DNA from: Fremontodendron californicum
Lineage: Eukaryota > Streptophyta > Magnoliopsida > Malvales > Malvaceae
NCBI GenBank assembly: GCA_030761205.1
Contig: JAULJL010000025.1
Coordinates: forward strand, 4,698,001 to 4,762,000
Reading direction: 5' to 3'
DNA length: 64,000 bases
Below the pieces are notes generated by a model that saw only the letters and a list, made by a program, of their open reading frames with translations, ran no database searches and was not told the DNA's origin. Shown here piece after piece: positions 24,584-35,825 of this stretch (position 1 is its first letter; each line of letters begins with the position of its first letter). A program made the translations under genes and the position numbers.

Positions 24584-27368
24584 TTATTTCTTGCCTGCAA
24601 GATAGATGCCCGAAATGATAGCCACCCCGGCGGCGGCAATGCCCAGGGATGCCAGAATTTTGCCGGTTGAAACTGTCGGTTTCTGTTAAGGAATTGTCAT
24701 GAGATCATTTATCGAAACAGGCTGCTTCCAATATTTCCTAATTCCTTGCAAGTGCCCCTTACCAACGATTGCAACGACTGAACTATGCTCACTCGCAATT
24801 CTTAGTAATGTGGAGGAAATGAACCTGAATGTTTATGCAGGTAAAGTTTACAGAATTAACCACACAAATTAATACGAGTACGAAATCCGTGCATCGAACA
24901 ACAATAAGCATTCAAGGGAGCAAAAGAATACTAACTGGTCTCGCTCATGTACAAGAGTTTCCATTAGAGTTGGGAATTCCTTGCTCATTTCTTGAATCAC
25001 AAGAGTCTATATGTCGACATCATCCATGTCCTTCAGCTGAATATACAAAACATTTAGCATCATAAGGATATATAATTTTATTTTTCTAAATTCTAAGTGT
25101 TTTAAATATGAAAATGTAAAGAAAGCAAATTGACTGATGATGAAATACGAGAATAAGAAAGTTCACCATTTTGTTAAGATCTTCGGGGCTTGGCAAGAAG
25201 ACGGCTTGAAAAATTAAGGAATACAGTAATTTTGTCTTATGCCAAAGTGACATTTTCCCCAGGTTCTGCGCAATGTAATCTGTTTCATCCAATCAAATCT
25301 TTGAGAATACTTGCAGGGTCAAGATTAAAACTAAAAAATAAATGAACAAAAAATGCTACCATAGTCTGAAATGTTGAGCAAACAGTAGCACTGCCACATA
25401 TAGCAACGAAGCAAGGCACCATATTCAGCAGTGCTGCAATGGTTATGCACATTATGATGCGACGAACAGTAGGTGTTTAAGGGTTTCATAAAAATAATTA
25501 GGTTGAGAAACCGCTGGTACAAATAACATTACTTCTTTGAGTAACATAATATAAAAAACATGACCACCTTCTCAACAATTTTCCCCTGAACAATTACTAG
25601 ATTGTTGTATGTAAAATTTGAGTTTTTTTCTAACTGTAGATAATAATGCTTTTTTAGGAAGTAATCACATTCAGCAACCAGTGAAATATCTTACCTGTAC
25701 AGGACGATCACCAAGAATCACCTTGCCACCATACTTCATTGCTTCTTCAAATGCCACACGAAATTCAGACCCAGGAAAACCTCAAGCCTACTAGCAACCT
25801 ATCAGTATCGAGGAATGATTTAGGACACGTAAATTTGCTTATTTGATGAGGGAAAACAGCAATGCCCATGGTGAACTCAGGATAAAACTTACAATTAAGA
25901 GACATGTACCTTGGCCAGAAACCAACTGTAAAGGATACCAAACATGTTATGATTTTGTTTCCACATATCTACCATTTCTCCCATGGTTGGTACCTGGTAG
26001 ATTTAAGTTAGAAGATGAAAATTTAGCAGCTGAATATTAAAGGCTATAAATGATGCAACACCAGCCAAATGGTTATACAATCAAAACAAAAGCCCAATTG
26101 TCATAACCATGTCATGGAAAGATAATTAGAGATTACACAAGAAGATCAAAAGCTATGTTACGGGTATGCTCAATTTTTTCTAAGTTTTTCCATATATTCA
26201 GAGGATCATACCCTCATACCCTTGTCCGAATATGTGTCGGACATGAGTGTCGGACATGGGTACTTCAGGAAAAATGAAGAGTCGGAGTAACATAGATCAA
26301 AAGAATGCAGCAAGCTAGAAAACAGGGTAGCAAAAACTATTTCTTCAAATTTCAATACCCTGAAGCATAATGTGAATCCTTTCCTCAAAGCGAAGAACTT
26401 ACTAAGGAAAGAACAACATCTAAGAGCAAACCTTTAAATTTTGGGGAGTAAGCACCACAACCCTACTTGAGCATAATTCCAAGAAAACAACCTGTAGGAA
26501 AACAATTCAAATATGCATAAATTTTTTTTCAAGTGAATTGCTGAGGTGAATTACAAGTCCTCAAACATTATAAAAGCAGGCAGCTAACCTGCTAAATGAT
26601 CCATCCATGAATCAAGTGTTAGTTAGTTTCAGAAGAGAAGCACCTGTGGTTTCAAATAATTGATTACAGCTTCAACTTCTCTGCACGATTCCTGTTAACC
26701 ACAGTATGTAAATATCAATACCCTTCTCAGCAAGACTCATTGCCTTTCTAAGAAATCACTGATAATCTTCAGTTAATTTAAAGATAATCATTTTTTTAAG
26801 CTCGAAAATTAAAAAAAAAAAAAAAAAGCAACAACAAAAAAAAATCCAGAAATTTAATTATATCAATTTCCAACATTTTCTCGTTAACCAAACAGAAACC
26901 AGAACTAGCACGTGCCTGAGGAACATGCGCAGTCCCAACCAAGTATACATCGCAATTGCCGCCCTCGCCGGAAGACTCGCACGTGAGAACCATCACGCTC
27001 CTGGAAAGTTCCTCGGGGAGGTCCACCTTCCTTCTCTCCGAAGAATCAGATCTTTCATTCCTCGAAACGTCGTCGTCATTGTTGTTATCGTAGTCCTCGT
27101 TTTGCATTTCTTCTCCGTCTTCTTCTTCAACTTTCACGATGCTATCGCTTAATGCGTCCACGACATTAGGGTTAAGGTTTTCGATGTGGACAAAATCCTC
27201 GCCGCTCGGGGATCCAATTCCGTCGGTTCCGGTTCCATTGTCGGCATTTTGGTTTGTAATTGGGGCGGTTGGCGGTGGTGGAAAAAGTGGTAACTCTAGG
27301 GGTTTGAGGGGCGTGAATTGTTTGAAATAGGGAAGAGGCGAGATCGTTTGGGAAAAACGGGAGGGAAT
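24584..27368 (-). pseudogene. TraB-domain gene, decayed but intron-containing
   Basis: Eight exon remnants on the minus strand match a TraB-domain protein: to 26916 (LPEELSRSVMVL..YLVGTAHV), 26691-26644 (ESCREVEAVINYLKPQ), 26491-26432 (VVFLELCSSRVVVLTPQNLK), 25993-25910 (VPTMGEMVDMW..), 25798-25695, 25279-25167 (ITLRRTWGK..PSPEDLNKM), 25036-24935, 24824-24584 (GKGHLQGIRKYW..GIYLAGKK). Lesions: one base missing in exon 25798-25695 (104 instead of 105 bases, EVF-PGSEF), one missing in 25279-25167 (113 instead of 114, after TWG), TAG in DDVDI*TLVIQ, TAA in TIP*QKPTVS, donor TT in place of GT after HERDQ, GC donor at 26915, and no ATG in the exon 1 frame. Kept introns exclude a retrocopy. Both frameshifts are at homopolymers and could be assembly errors, but the stops and lost donor are not. 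A functional TraB protein is a mitochondrial/ER-contact type membrane protein. Confidence 0.85.
26153..26295 (+). mobile_element. MITE family 1, copy J, in TraB pseudogene intron
   Basis: Starts ctatgttacgggtatg (left part shortened) and ends gtcggagtaacatag. The duplication atcaaaag is perfect on both sides (26145-26152, 26296-26303). Confidence 0.92.
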
Positions 27369-28590
27369 TTATTGAAAGAGGCTTGGAGTAAGAGAGTGCA
27401 GAGTGACTCAGACGAGCTAACTGGGGTGAGTGGGCGAGTCAAGCGACTCATATAAACGGTTCTGGTTAAGGTATCTTGAGTGACAGAATTGGAGCTTGCA
27501 AGTTTGGGCATATAGAAGGTAGGACTTACTGTCAGTCTGCCACGTGGAAATGATTTCAAGTTATTCTGGTTTAGTTTGAATTTTTTATTTATTTTGCAAA
27601 TAATAAAGATTTTAATTTCCCTAAGAAAAAGTTTTTAATTTTTTTTTACTATTTCTGTTTCAATTTAATTTTCAGTTTACAAACTCTTTTTATTATTTTG
27701 AGTAAATAAAAAGTACTTATAATTTTGATACTTTTATTATGAAAATATATAGTATGTTATTTAGGAAAAAAAGTAGTATATTAAATATAAGAGAATTTCA
27801 TAATCTAATATTTTAACGGTCTGATTATGAATATATCTCTACTATATTAAAAAAAATGATTAAGTTGATGTCACATTTTAATAAAATCAACACTAAATTT
27901 GCTATTTTTAATTTGAAAAAGGGAGAATTCAAACTCTATTTTTTTATCATCAAAATTCAAATATTAATATATATATATATAAATTTATCACTCTATGTAA
28001 GTGATTCAAATTTATTATTATCACCAAACTAATTTATCATCATATTTCTAACTTTAAAGTAAATTTGATTAAAATGTATAAGTTAGGAAATATGTCTTTT
28101 AATATTTCATTAAAAGATATTTTATAATTCAATTTTTTTTTTTAAAAAAACAACATAACAAGGAAAAATGTCCAAACCAACTAAAAAAAAGCATGACATG
28201 ACATTTTATTTAGTAAAAAATGTCATCTTAAAATTTAAAAAATTTTAATTTTAATTTTATGACTATTTTTTCCTGCAATGTCATTTTTAAATTTGTTTTT
28301 GAATGATAAATCAACTTCAAATAGAATATTGTATTCTATTTTACTGCATATCTTCTAATTGCTTCAAAATTAAAAGTACAAAAAAAAAAACTTACATTAA
28401 CTAAAAGTATAATAATAAAATTAGATAAATTAAAAAATTAATGATAAATTGGATCACTCACTGTATTTACACTGATATAATAAATTTACATTTATCCCGA
28501 AGGAAATCGTGCAACAATCACCTAACCAAAATTCAAATACTTGGATGTGCTATTTACTTTCTTAATTAATAATAAAACATAAAAATATAA
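27369..28590. other. Intergenic, AT-rich, no gene seen
   Basis: The first 200 bases are less AT-rich and may be the old promoter or 5' UTR of the TraB pseudogene. Beyond about 27580 there are only A/T-rich runs with no frame or repeat boundary I can define. Confidence 0.65.
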
Positions 28591-29135
28591 TTTTTTTTTT
28601 TTTTGCCAGAGAAAGAATTTGTATTGCTGATATTCAACTGTACATCAATTACAGATTCAAGAAACTAACAAAGAGAGATAGCCTAAGTCTAACTCATGAC
28701 ACCAACAAAACCTAACAAATCCGATAACGAGCAGGAAGACCATCTTTGTCAAGAAGGAACACCAAAGAGGATGAAGGTCTTCAGGGCACATCTTCTCCTT
28801 AGTTAGATTGCTTGACAACTAGACCTGCTCACGGGCCGGGCAGGCCCGGCCCGTATTGGGCCATACCTGGGCAGGATATTTTGTGTTCCGGGCCGGCCCG
28901 GCCCGGAGCAGTAATTTTTATTATAATAATATTATTTTATTTAATTTTAATTATAAAAAAAATAAAAAATAAAAAAATTATTTTTTTTATTCCAATGAAC
29001 AGTGTTTCGGGCCTAAATGGGCGGGCATGGGCGACCCAGGGCCGGAACTGGGCAGAAAAAATAAAAAAAAAAACAGGCCGCGGCCCGGCCCGGCCCATGA
29101 GCAGCTCTATTGACAACCCAATCGGCAGCATTATT
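28591..29135 (-). mobile_element. 3' fragment of a plant LINE with poly(A) tail
   Basis: Read on the minus strand this ends in a run of 14 A (28604-28591). Before it, after removing the nested MITE and one copy of its duplication, there is a short frame NNAADWVVKQSN and a stop, which resembles the end of the RNase H domain of plant LINE ORF2 (..AADWLAK..). The 3' UTR follows. The fragment is 5' truncated. Confidence 0.6.
28820..29109 (+). mobile_element. hAT-type MITE family 2, copy 1 (290 bp)
   Basis: Starts TAGACCTGCTCACGGGCCGG and ends inverted as GGCCCATGAGCAGCTCTA. The duplication ttgacaac is perfect on both sides (28812-28819, 29110-29117). The termini are very GC-rich and the centre is AT-rich. 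TAGA-type ends with an 8-bp duplication fit a non-autonomous hAT element. Confidence 0.92.
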
Positions 29136-29399
29136 CGTTAGGGATGGCAAAACTCAATATCTTCCACCGCATCAGTGACGGATCTTGTTATTTAATTTTG
29201 GGAGAGCTAATTAAAAATTTATATTTATATTTTTTTTCATTTGAAGTATGTTACTATATTTTACTAATATAAAACATATACAAATAAGATACTAATAAAA
29301 ATAACAAATTCATAAAATTATAAATTTTATTAATTCATAAATAAAAGTATGAGAAAATAAAATATATCAAATAAATAATTTTACCTAAAATTATGAGCG

Positions 29400-29909
29400 A
29401 CGTTCTTTTAAAGAAACAAAATCTTCAAGAATTGAATCTTAACAAAATGTCTCAGCAATCTCTCTTTCGATGTTGACAGCCAAGTTATATGCAAGAAACT
29501 CATCTTCCATCTTGTTTCATAGTCTTGTTTTTACGATCTTCATAGCTAAAAATGCTAGCTTTCTAGTTGCTGTAGACACTGGAAGAGTTAAAATAAGTCT
29601 GATCAATCTATCAATGAAATAATATACTTTTGATTTTTCCGTGTCTGTTAGAACAAGGCATAATAATTGTGTTAAGGAAGACAAATTTTGCAGTTTCACA
29701 TCGTTGTGCATATCATACTCAAAATGTTTCAATTGAAATTTCAAATTCAACTTCTCTTGTCCAGTAAAATCAAGAGGATAATACTTTTCAGCAAGAGTGC
29801 TAATATCATTAATATTGAAAGATTTATAATCTTCCTTTGGATCCAAAGCAGAGGTAAGTGTCAAAAAATTCATTGCCTGTATGCTAAACTTATTATTTAG
29901 CTCCTGCAA
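29400..29909 (-). pseudogene. hAT transposase C-terminal relic (zinc finger MYM-type/TTF class)
   Basis: Minus-strand frame with LNNKFSIQAMNFLTLTSALD, then IDRLIRLILTLPVSTATRKLAFLAMKIVKTRL and, after an in-frame TGA, NKMEDEFLAYNLAVNIEREI, another stop and ILEDFVSLKERR. This is the hAT C-terminal dimerisation region of the plant family usually annotated as zinc finger MYM-type protein 1-like. Two stops and the missing N-terminal two thirds mark it as dead. GGGGGCC-like and CAGTG motifs near 30375-30410 and 29173 may be its termini, but no duplication was found. Confidence 0.7.
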
Positions 29910-30419
29910 AATTGAAGATAAAAGTTACATAATTACCAATTTATAAAAAGAGATTCTTGGAGCCTCTTGTTGTTCGGCAAATTGATCAATATTTTGAAGT
30001 AGAATAGAAGAAGACAAGTTAAAGGAGGAATGGAACCCAAGCGGCAGGCAACTGGCATAAAAAAAACAATTTTAACTTTTCTTTACTTTATTGAAATTTT
30101 GAAGAAAAAATTAAAATTAAAAAAGTAATTTAAATTTACATGATTGTGATTTAATATTTATGATTAATCAATTAATTTTAAGAGTTTATGAATAATGATT
30201 GCTGGATAAAATAAAAAATAAATAACAATGTAATTCTTTTTTTTTTTTTAATTATAATACATATAATTAAGTTGTAGATAAAAAATAATAATAATAATTT
30301 TATGTGGGGATCAATTTAATTTTATTTAATATAAACATAAATGTATATATATAAGAGAATTTTCAAAAAATTTGGGGGGCCAAGGCCTCCCTGGCTATCA
30401 TAACGCACTGCGTCGATCC

Positions 30420-31850
30420 GTTTTAAATGGCAATTTTTTTTTTTTTTTTGAAAAATGAGAGCAAGATGGAGCGAGACGGTTTTGATAAATACTTACTCTG
30501 CTTCTCGTCTCGCCTTTTAAAACCACTATTTTATCCTTAAAATATTCTATATATATATATTTTATATTTTTAATATATATTAAATATATATACTTTTTAT
30601 ATATGTATATTATATATACTAAAAAATTATATATATTAAAATTCTATTCATCAATAAATTATAATATATTTTCTTATAATATTAAATTAAAAATAATTAG
30701 TAAAAAAGTGAGATGAAAAAACGTGATTATGAATGCAACCGACATTCATAAAGACAAATATTTTCAACATCTATACAAAAATGAGATAAAAATAAATAAA
30801 ATAATTTTCAGCTGGTACCGCTCCATTTTCATCTCTATACTTGCCGATGGCTTCACATATCTCAACTTTACTTCCTTGAACTTTGACAAGCAAAGTTGAA
30901 CTCTGAATTCTGAAACAATCAGACCAATTTTCCAGTTCCTATTTTTGTAGTTGTAATTCATTTATCTGCGAATGTTAGTATTTTATTGCATGTCAGAATA
31001 ATTTTGGATCTATTCCAAGCAAAGTTCATAAAAGAAACTAGAAGTATCCTATTCTTTTTTCTTATTGGTTCAGACCAAATGTCAAATATCAATGCTAATT
31101 AGAAGCAGAAGACAATAAAGTAATGCTTTGCTTGCTCAACATTCACAATTCACAAAGCAGAAGAGCTGTCTGAACGTCCCTCCAGCTCCCTCACCCAACA
31201 GTGATATGATAATTCGTGTACTCGTATTATGTTCATATATTTTTTCATGTTATAATTATGTTTAAGATATTATATATTTATATAAATTTTGACGTGTTAA
31301 TAATAATTTGTATTATATAGATTTTAACATGTTCATGTTCGCGTGTCGTATCCAAATTTCTTTTTCATATCATATCATATCGTATTTTATGTTATATTTT
31401 AATTATTTTTTCCATGTCAATATGCCAATCTGGTTTTAGTTTGCGAACAAAAGATGTCTGCCCATTCTCTCTGTGCTACAAAAAAGAAGCTGCAGATTCA
31501 TTTCAGGCAAAGTAAATATTAAATATATGAACAAAAACAAGAGGATGGAAAATCAATATTCTGAAATTGAAAAAGAAAGGATAATCAACCAATTTACATT
31601 CTAATATTTTATAGCAGGCAACAGATTTCACAGTCCAGAAATAATGCTCCTGACTGGAGAATCATTTCAAATTTGAGATATCTAAGCAAAAATTACATAC
31701 AATCACAATTGGCACAATTACTTACCTTGTCCTTTACCAAACCACCAGAGGTAAAAATTAATCCCTGCATTTTCCAAGGCCAGAAGAACATTTTTCTGTA
31801 AGACAAACACTTCATAATGTTAGTCACAGAGGAAAACACATGATATAAAA
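30420..31850. other. Intergenic, AT-rich, no gene seen
   Basis: Contains long A/T runs (30540-30700) and no frame or exon pattern I recognise. The B-box exon expected upstream of the CCT pseudogene was looked for and not found. Confidence 0.6.
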
Positions 31851-31860
31851 ATATGCTAAT

Positions 31861-32806
31861 ATGATGGCTGCCATGACTGGTACTTCCAATTGCATGTTTA
31901 TGAATCCTGTTTGTAAACAGAAACATCAATCTAGGTTATGCTGTTGGTCAAATCCCTTCACAGTTTCACTTTCCAACATTGCAGGGGAAAATAGCCCTGC
32001 TGATTATCAAGACTGTGGATTATCACCAGTTTTTCTAACTGGTGAATCCCCATGAATTAAATTTGGAAGTTAGTTGCCCCACAAGCAAGGGACAAAGCAA
32101 AGATGAGATACAATGAAAAAAAGAAAACACTGACGTATATTTCTCATCCCTATTACTTTGAAAGTGATATTTAGATTATCTTTTTCGGGTTAAAAATGTT
32201 TTGAGGGCATTTAATTTAACAATGAAGTTTGCACATTTAAGTTGATCTTAGTTTCTCCAGTCTTCTGAAAATCATACAGCATTCTGTTTAATAGCTGATA
32301 CTCTATAGATCAACTTCTTTTGGGATGTCATTCATGTTTTAGTATAGCTAGATTGCATTTTTAACATATGAAATCATCAATTATAATTTGTAAGTACGAT
32401 TACTGTTTCAGTTTTCCTGGAATAAAAAAAAGGCTAATTGCTGAAAGTTAACCTACACCATTGAAGCCATTAGTGTGACTATAAAAACATAGTACATTTC
32501 TAAAAAATGATTATTGTTTCAGTTTCCAATTTTAGATGGAGGCTATTTTGCATTTTGTTTTTTAAATTTTCAGTGAAGACTTCTAAATAGCCATTCATTT
32601 ACATGATCAGGGTCATCATATGACAAATTCTGCTTAAATTAAAGTCCTAACTGGTTTTTCATTTTTGTTATTTACAGATTTGGGAAGCAAATAAGATATG
32701 CCTCCCGTAGAGCCCGGGCTGACACTAGGAAACGTGTGAAAGGCAGATTTTGAAAGCAGGTGAAACATATGATTTTGATTCTCTCATTGCACGGAACGAA
32801 TTCTAA
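31861..32806 (+). pseudogene. CONSTANS-like (COL13-15 type) CCT-domain gene remnant
   Basis: Exon remnant 31861-32134 encodes TVSLSNIAGENSPADYQDCG, LSPVFLTGESP and, in shifted frames, ARDKAKMRYNEKKKT. A GTATAT donor at 32135 and a ttacag acceptor at 32677 join it to FGKQIRYASRRARADTRKRV at 32678, the CCT domain core, and then YDFDSL and a stop at 32804. Damage: a frameshift after ESP (the conserved W codon is lost), a compensating extra C near CP-QARD, and one base missing in GRF-VKAG. The B-box half is absent upstream. CCT domains bind NF-Y/DNA in flowering and light responses; this copy cannot make one intact. Confidence 0.82.
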
Positions 32807-33710
32807 GCCAGATTATGAAATGATGTCCCTGATCTTGAAGGTAACAGATTTCATAAGATAATAAACAGTCCACCTGAAAAAATGTTTGTAAATAATGTTG
32901 CCTGTAATGACATGATAAGCATTGAAGATTTAAAGATGCAGATATAAAAATAGTGCTAAAACAGAGAAAAGACAATTGGATCTCAATGCTACTGCCTTTG
33001 TATTGCCACAATAAAGCCTTTTACATCTATCTTATTTATAGACTATACAGAAAAATAAATAAGGAAAAGAAATCTACAGCTATCAATTTATATTTACAAC
33101 TAGGAAATTTTTAAGGATTTTTCCTATAATTCAACTGGTATCCGGTCAACTTTTCAACAAATAGCTTCATCTTATCATTCAGAATTAGATATGGCATGTA
33201 TATCCCACTCAGTGAAGTCAATATGCTAATTACTTGGCTCAGCTAGTAAAGGGTACTTTGTGATTCAGCTTTATTTGAAGTCTTATCTTTAATTAATTTG
33301 TTTAAGTGTGGGAAAATTGACATTGAAACTATAACCTGTTTTAGCAGCAAAGAACTAACTAAAGAGCTTATAGAGAACACTAGATTGAAGAAATTAAGAA
33401 ACAGGCAATGTTAAGAGTGAAGAAAATAGAAATAAACAGATCAAAAGCTTAGGCATCTCCAGAGTAGCCTGCTTTTCTATTGAGATTATTTGGTTTATAA
33501 TATAAGGAACGGTAAACAGGAAATTCAGATTGGACAGCTTTGTAGGAAACAAGTTTTCTGCTAGAGAAGATCTTGTAAAATGTTTTTGCTTTTTGCGGAA
33601 GTTTCCAATGTCGACTTGTGCTAATATGGCACAAAGAGAGGTTAATCACAGCATATTGCATGCACTTTCAAAAGTTCAAGTGTTATCCCATTAATTTCAT
33701 GGCCTAGGAC

Positions 33711-33913
33711 CTATGTTACTCGGACTCGAGTGTGAGTGTCAGATACGGATATGTGTTTAATACGGGTATATTAATTTTTTTTAAAAAGTTTTTACATGTA
33801 TTTGGAGGGTCCTTGGAAGGTCATATCCCCATACTAGTCATGCCCGGATATGCGTCAGACACAGGTGTCAAGTACGGATACTTCAAGAAAAATGAAGAGT
33901 CAGAGCAACATAG
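33711..33913 (+). mobile_element. MITE family 1, copy K
   Basis: Starts ctatgttactcggactcg and ends gagtcagagcaacatag. Flanks cctaggac (33703-33710) and cttaggac (33914-33921) match in 7 of 8 positions. It is longer than the others (203 bp) because of an extra cggat-containing segment. Confidence 0.9.
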
Positions 33914-34688
33914 CTTAGGACTCAATAGCTGACAAAATCAGCATTTCTCTTGTTCAATACCAGATTGCAAATGTTGATAACAGTAGCCGATAAAAATGCA
34001 TAAAGTTATGCAACTTTAGTTTTCCTATCTTAGAATATTTTTTAGTGCGTCATTTCCTTGCACACATGCTTAACTTAATGCCTATTCAATTGTACTTGTT
34101 ATTGCAGGTTTAGCTAGTCTTTCTTGATTACAGAGAGGTGCAGTAAACCGTAGATTCCAACTTAATGCTGCTATAGGTTCTCTCGTCTCTCTCTGACTCT
34201 CCCTGTGTGTGTGCAGGTGTTTTTGTTAGCATTTCTTATAAGGATTATTTGGCTTCATTATATTAGACTGTTTCATATGTACAATGGCAGATGTATTGTG
34301 CTGGCCACTTCGAATTTTTTTAGTTATGGATACTCAAGCTAACGAATCTCGTCCCTGACGATCTATGAACTGCCTCAATTATGCTTGTGTTATAGTTCCT
34401 TATGATTGGTAATGTAGTAGCTGTTAACAATAAATTATTCCTGTAAAACCACTGCTTACATGCCATCTTAATGAAATTGACATGCATGCTTTTCTATGCT
34501 TCATTTACGTATAAAAAAACAGAAAGAAGTTATATTCACTTCACCACTGAGTATGTTATTCTATTGTTTCTGTGCAGGAAATTGTAATAATGGATACACA
34601 CACCAAGATGTCCAACTGGCTGTGAAGAACCTTGAACGTGACAACCTTTGGTGCATATATTCTTTTGCCTTTTCCAAATACATAGACC

Positions 34689-34878
34689 CTATGTTACTCG
34701 GACTCGGATGTGCGTGTTGGATACGGGTATGTGTCCGACACGAATATGTTCAATTTTTTCTAAGTTTTCCATGTATTTATAGGGTCTTTGGAGGACCATA
34801 TACCCATACTCAATCTCATGCCCTGATATGTGTCGAACATGGATACTTAAAGAAAAATGAAGAGTCGGAGCAACATAG
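34689..34878 (+). mobile_element. MITE family 1, copy L
   Basis: Starts ctatgttactcggactcg and ends gagtcggagcaacatag. Flanks catagacc (34681-34688) and cttagacc (34879-34886) match in 7 of 8 positions. Confidence 0.9.
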
Positions 34879-35500
34879 CTTAGACCCTCGTCTTGCTTTT
34901 GTCACCTCTCAATCTCCGTTGCAGCCACTAGGCAAAACCCTTGTTGCAAGCCAATTTTGGTTTATATTATTTTGTATGGTGCTCCAGCTCCGTTCCATGT
35001 AATAAGCATTGATCCATTGTTATCAAACTGAAATACGGAGTAGCACTTTGTCAAAGTAATAATAAATCACCATTTACCCTTTTGATTTCCTTCATATTTT
35101 GAGTAATATATATTTTTATTATGTGTGGTTCTTTTAGTTGCAGATGAAATGAACTATCAAGTATGAAATACGGATATTGCTTGAGTAGCTGAGTCAGTAG
35201 CAGAAGCAAGTTGGTTCCTCTCTTTGAACCACAAGAAGGGAAGAAAAAAGGAAGAGGATCATGTACCATGTACATGAAGAAAGCAAATAATGGTCCAAAG
35301 CTGATATAAATTACAGTGAATTTATGACAAAAAAAATATCAAATGTGACCACATGTTGGGTAAAAATGTAACCATTATTTTTCAGAAACCTTCTTAAAAT
35401 TTGTACTTTGAATCAGTATGTTATACAAGCCGGTTTGCTGGCTGACTTTGGCTAACAGGTCTTTATAAAGAAAGAAAACAGAAGTTTTTACCTGAAAAAG

Positions 35501-35643
35501 TCATACTTATGAGATGTCGTTTGTGAGATAAAATTATAAGACTTTCGGATCAAGATGGACAATATAAAAGTGATGATCAGAAATTCCATCGCTGAAGATA
35601 GAGAAGCTAAAATTAACAGGCCTTTAGCATCTTTAAACGGGGC

Positions 35644-35675
<32 letters not shown>

Positions 35676-35825
35676 TCAAACTCATACTTATGAGATGTTG
35701 TTTGTGAGATAAAATTATAAGATTTTCGGGTCAAGATGGACAATATAAAAGTGATGATCAGAAATTCCATCGCTGAAGATAGAAAAGCTAAAATTAACAG
35801 GCCTTTAACATCTTTAAACGGGGCC
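35501..35825 (+). repeat. 144-bp direct duplication split by a (TA)n spacer
   Basis: 35501-35644 and 35682-35825 are nearly identical (tcatacttatgagatg ... tctttaaacggggc). The spacer is a (TA)n tract plus gtgattcaaac. No coding sense. Confidence 0.88.

Noticed and set aside
34496..35002. 168-codon plus-strand frame
   Set aside because: Much of it is MITE copy L read through; the remainder has no recognisable protein features.
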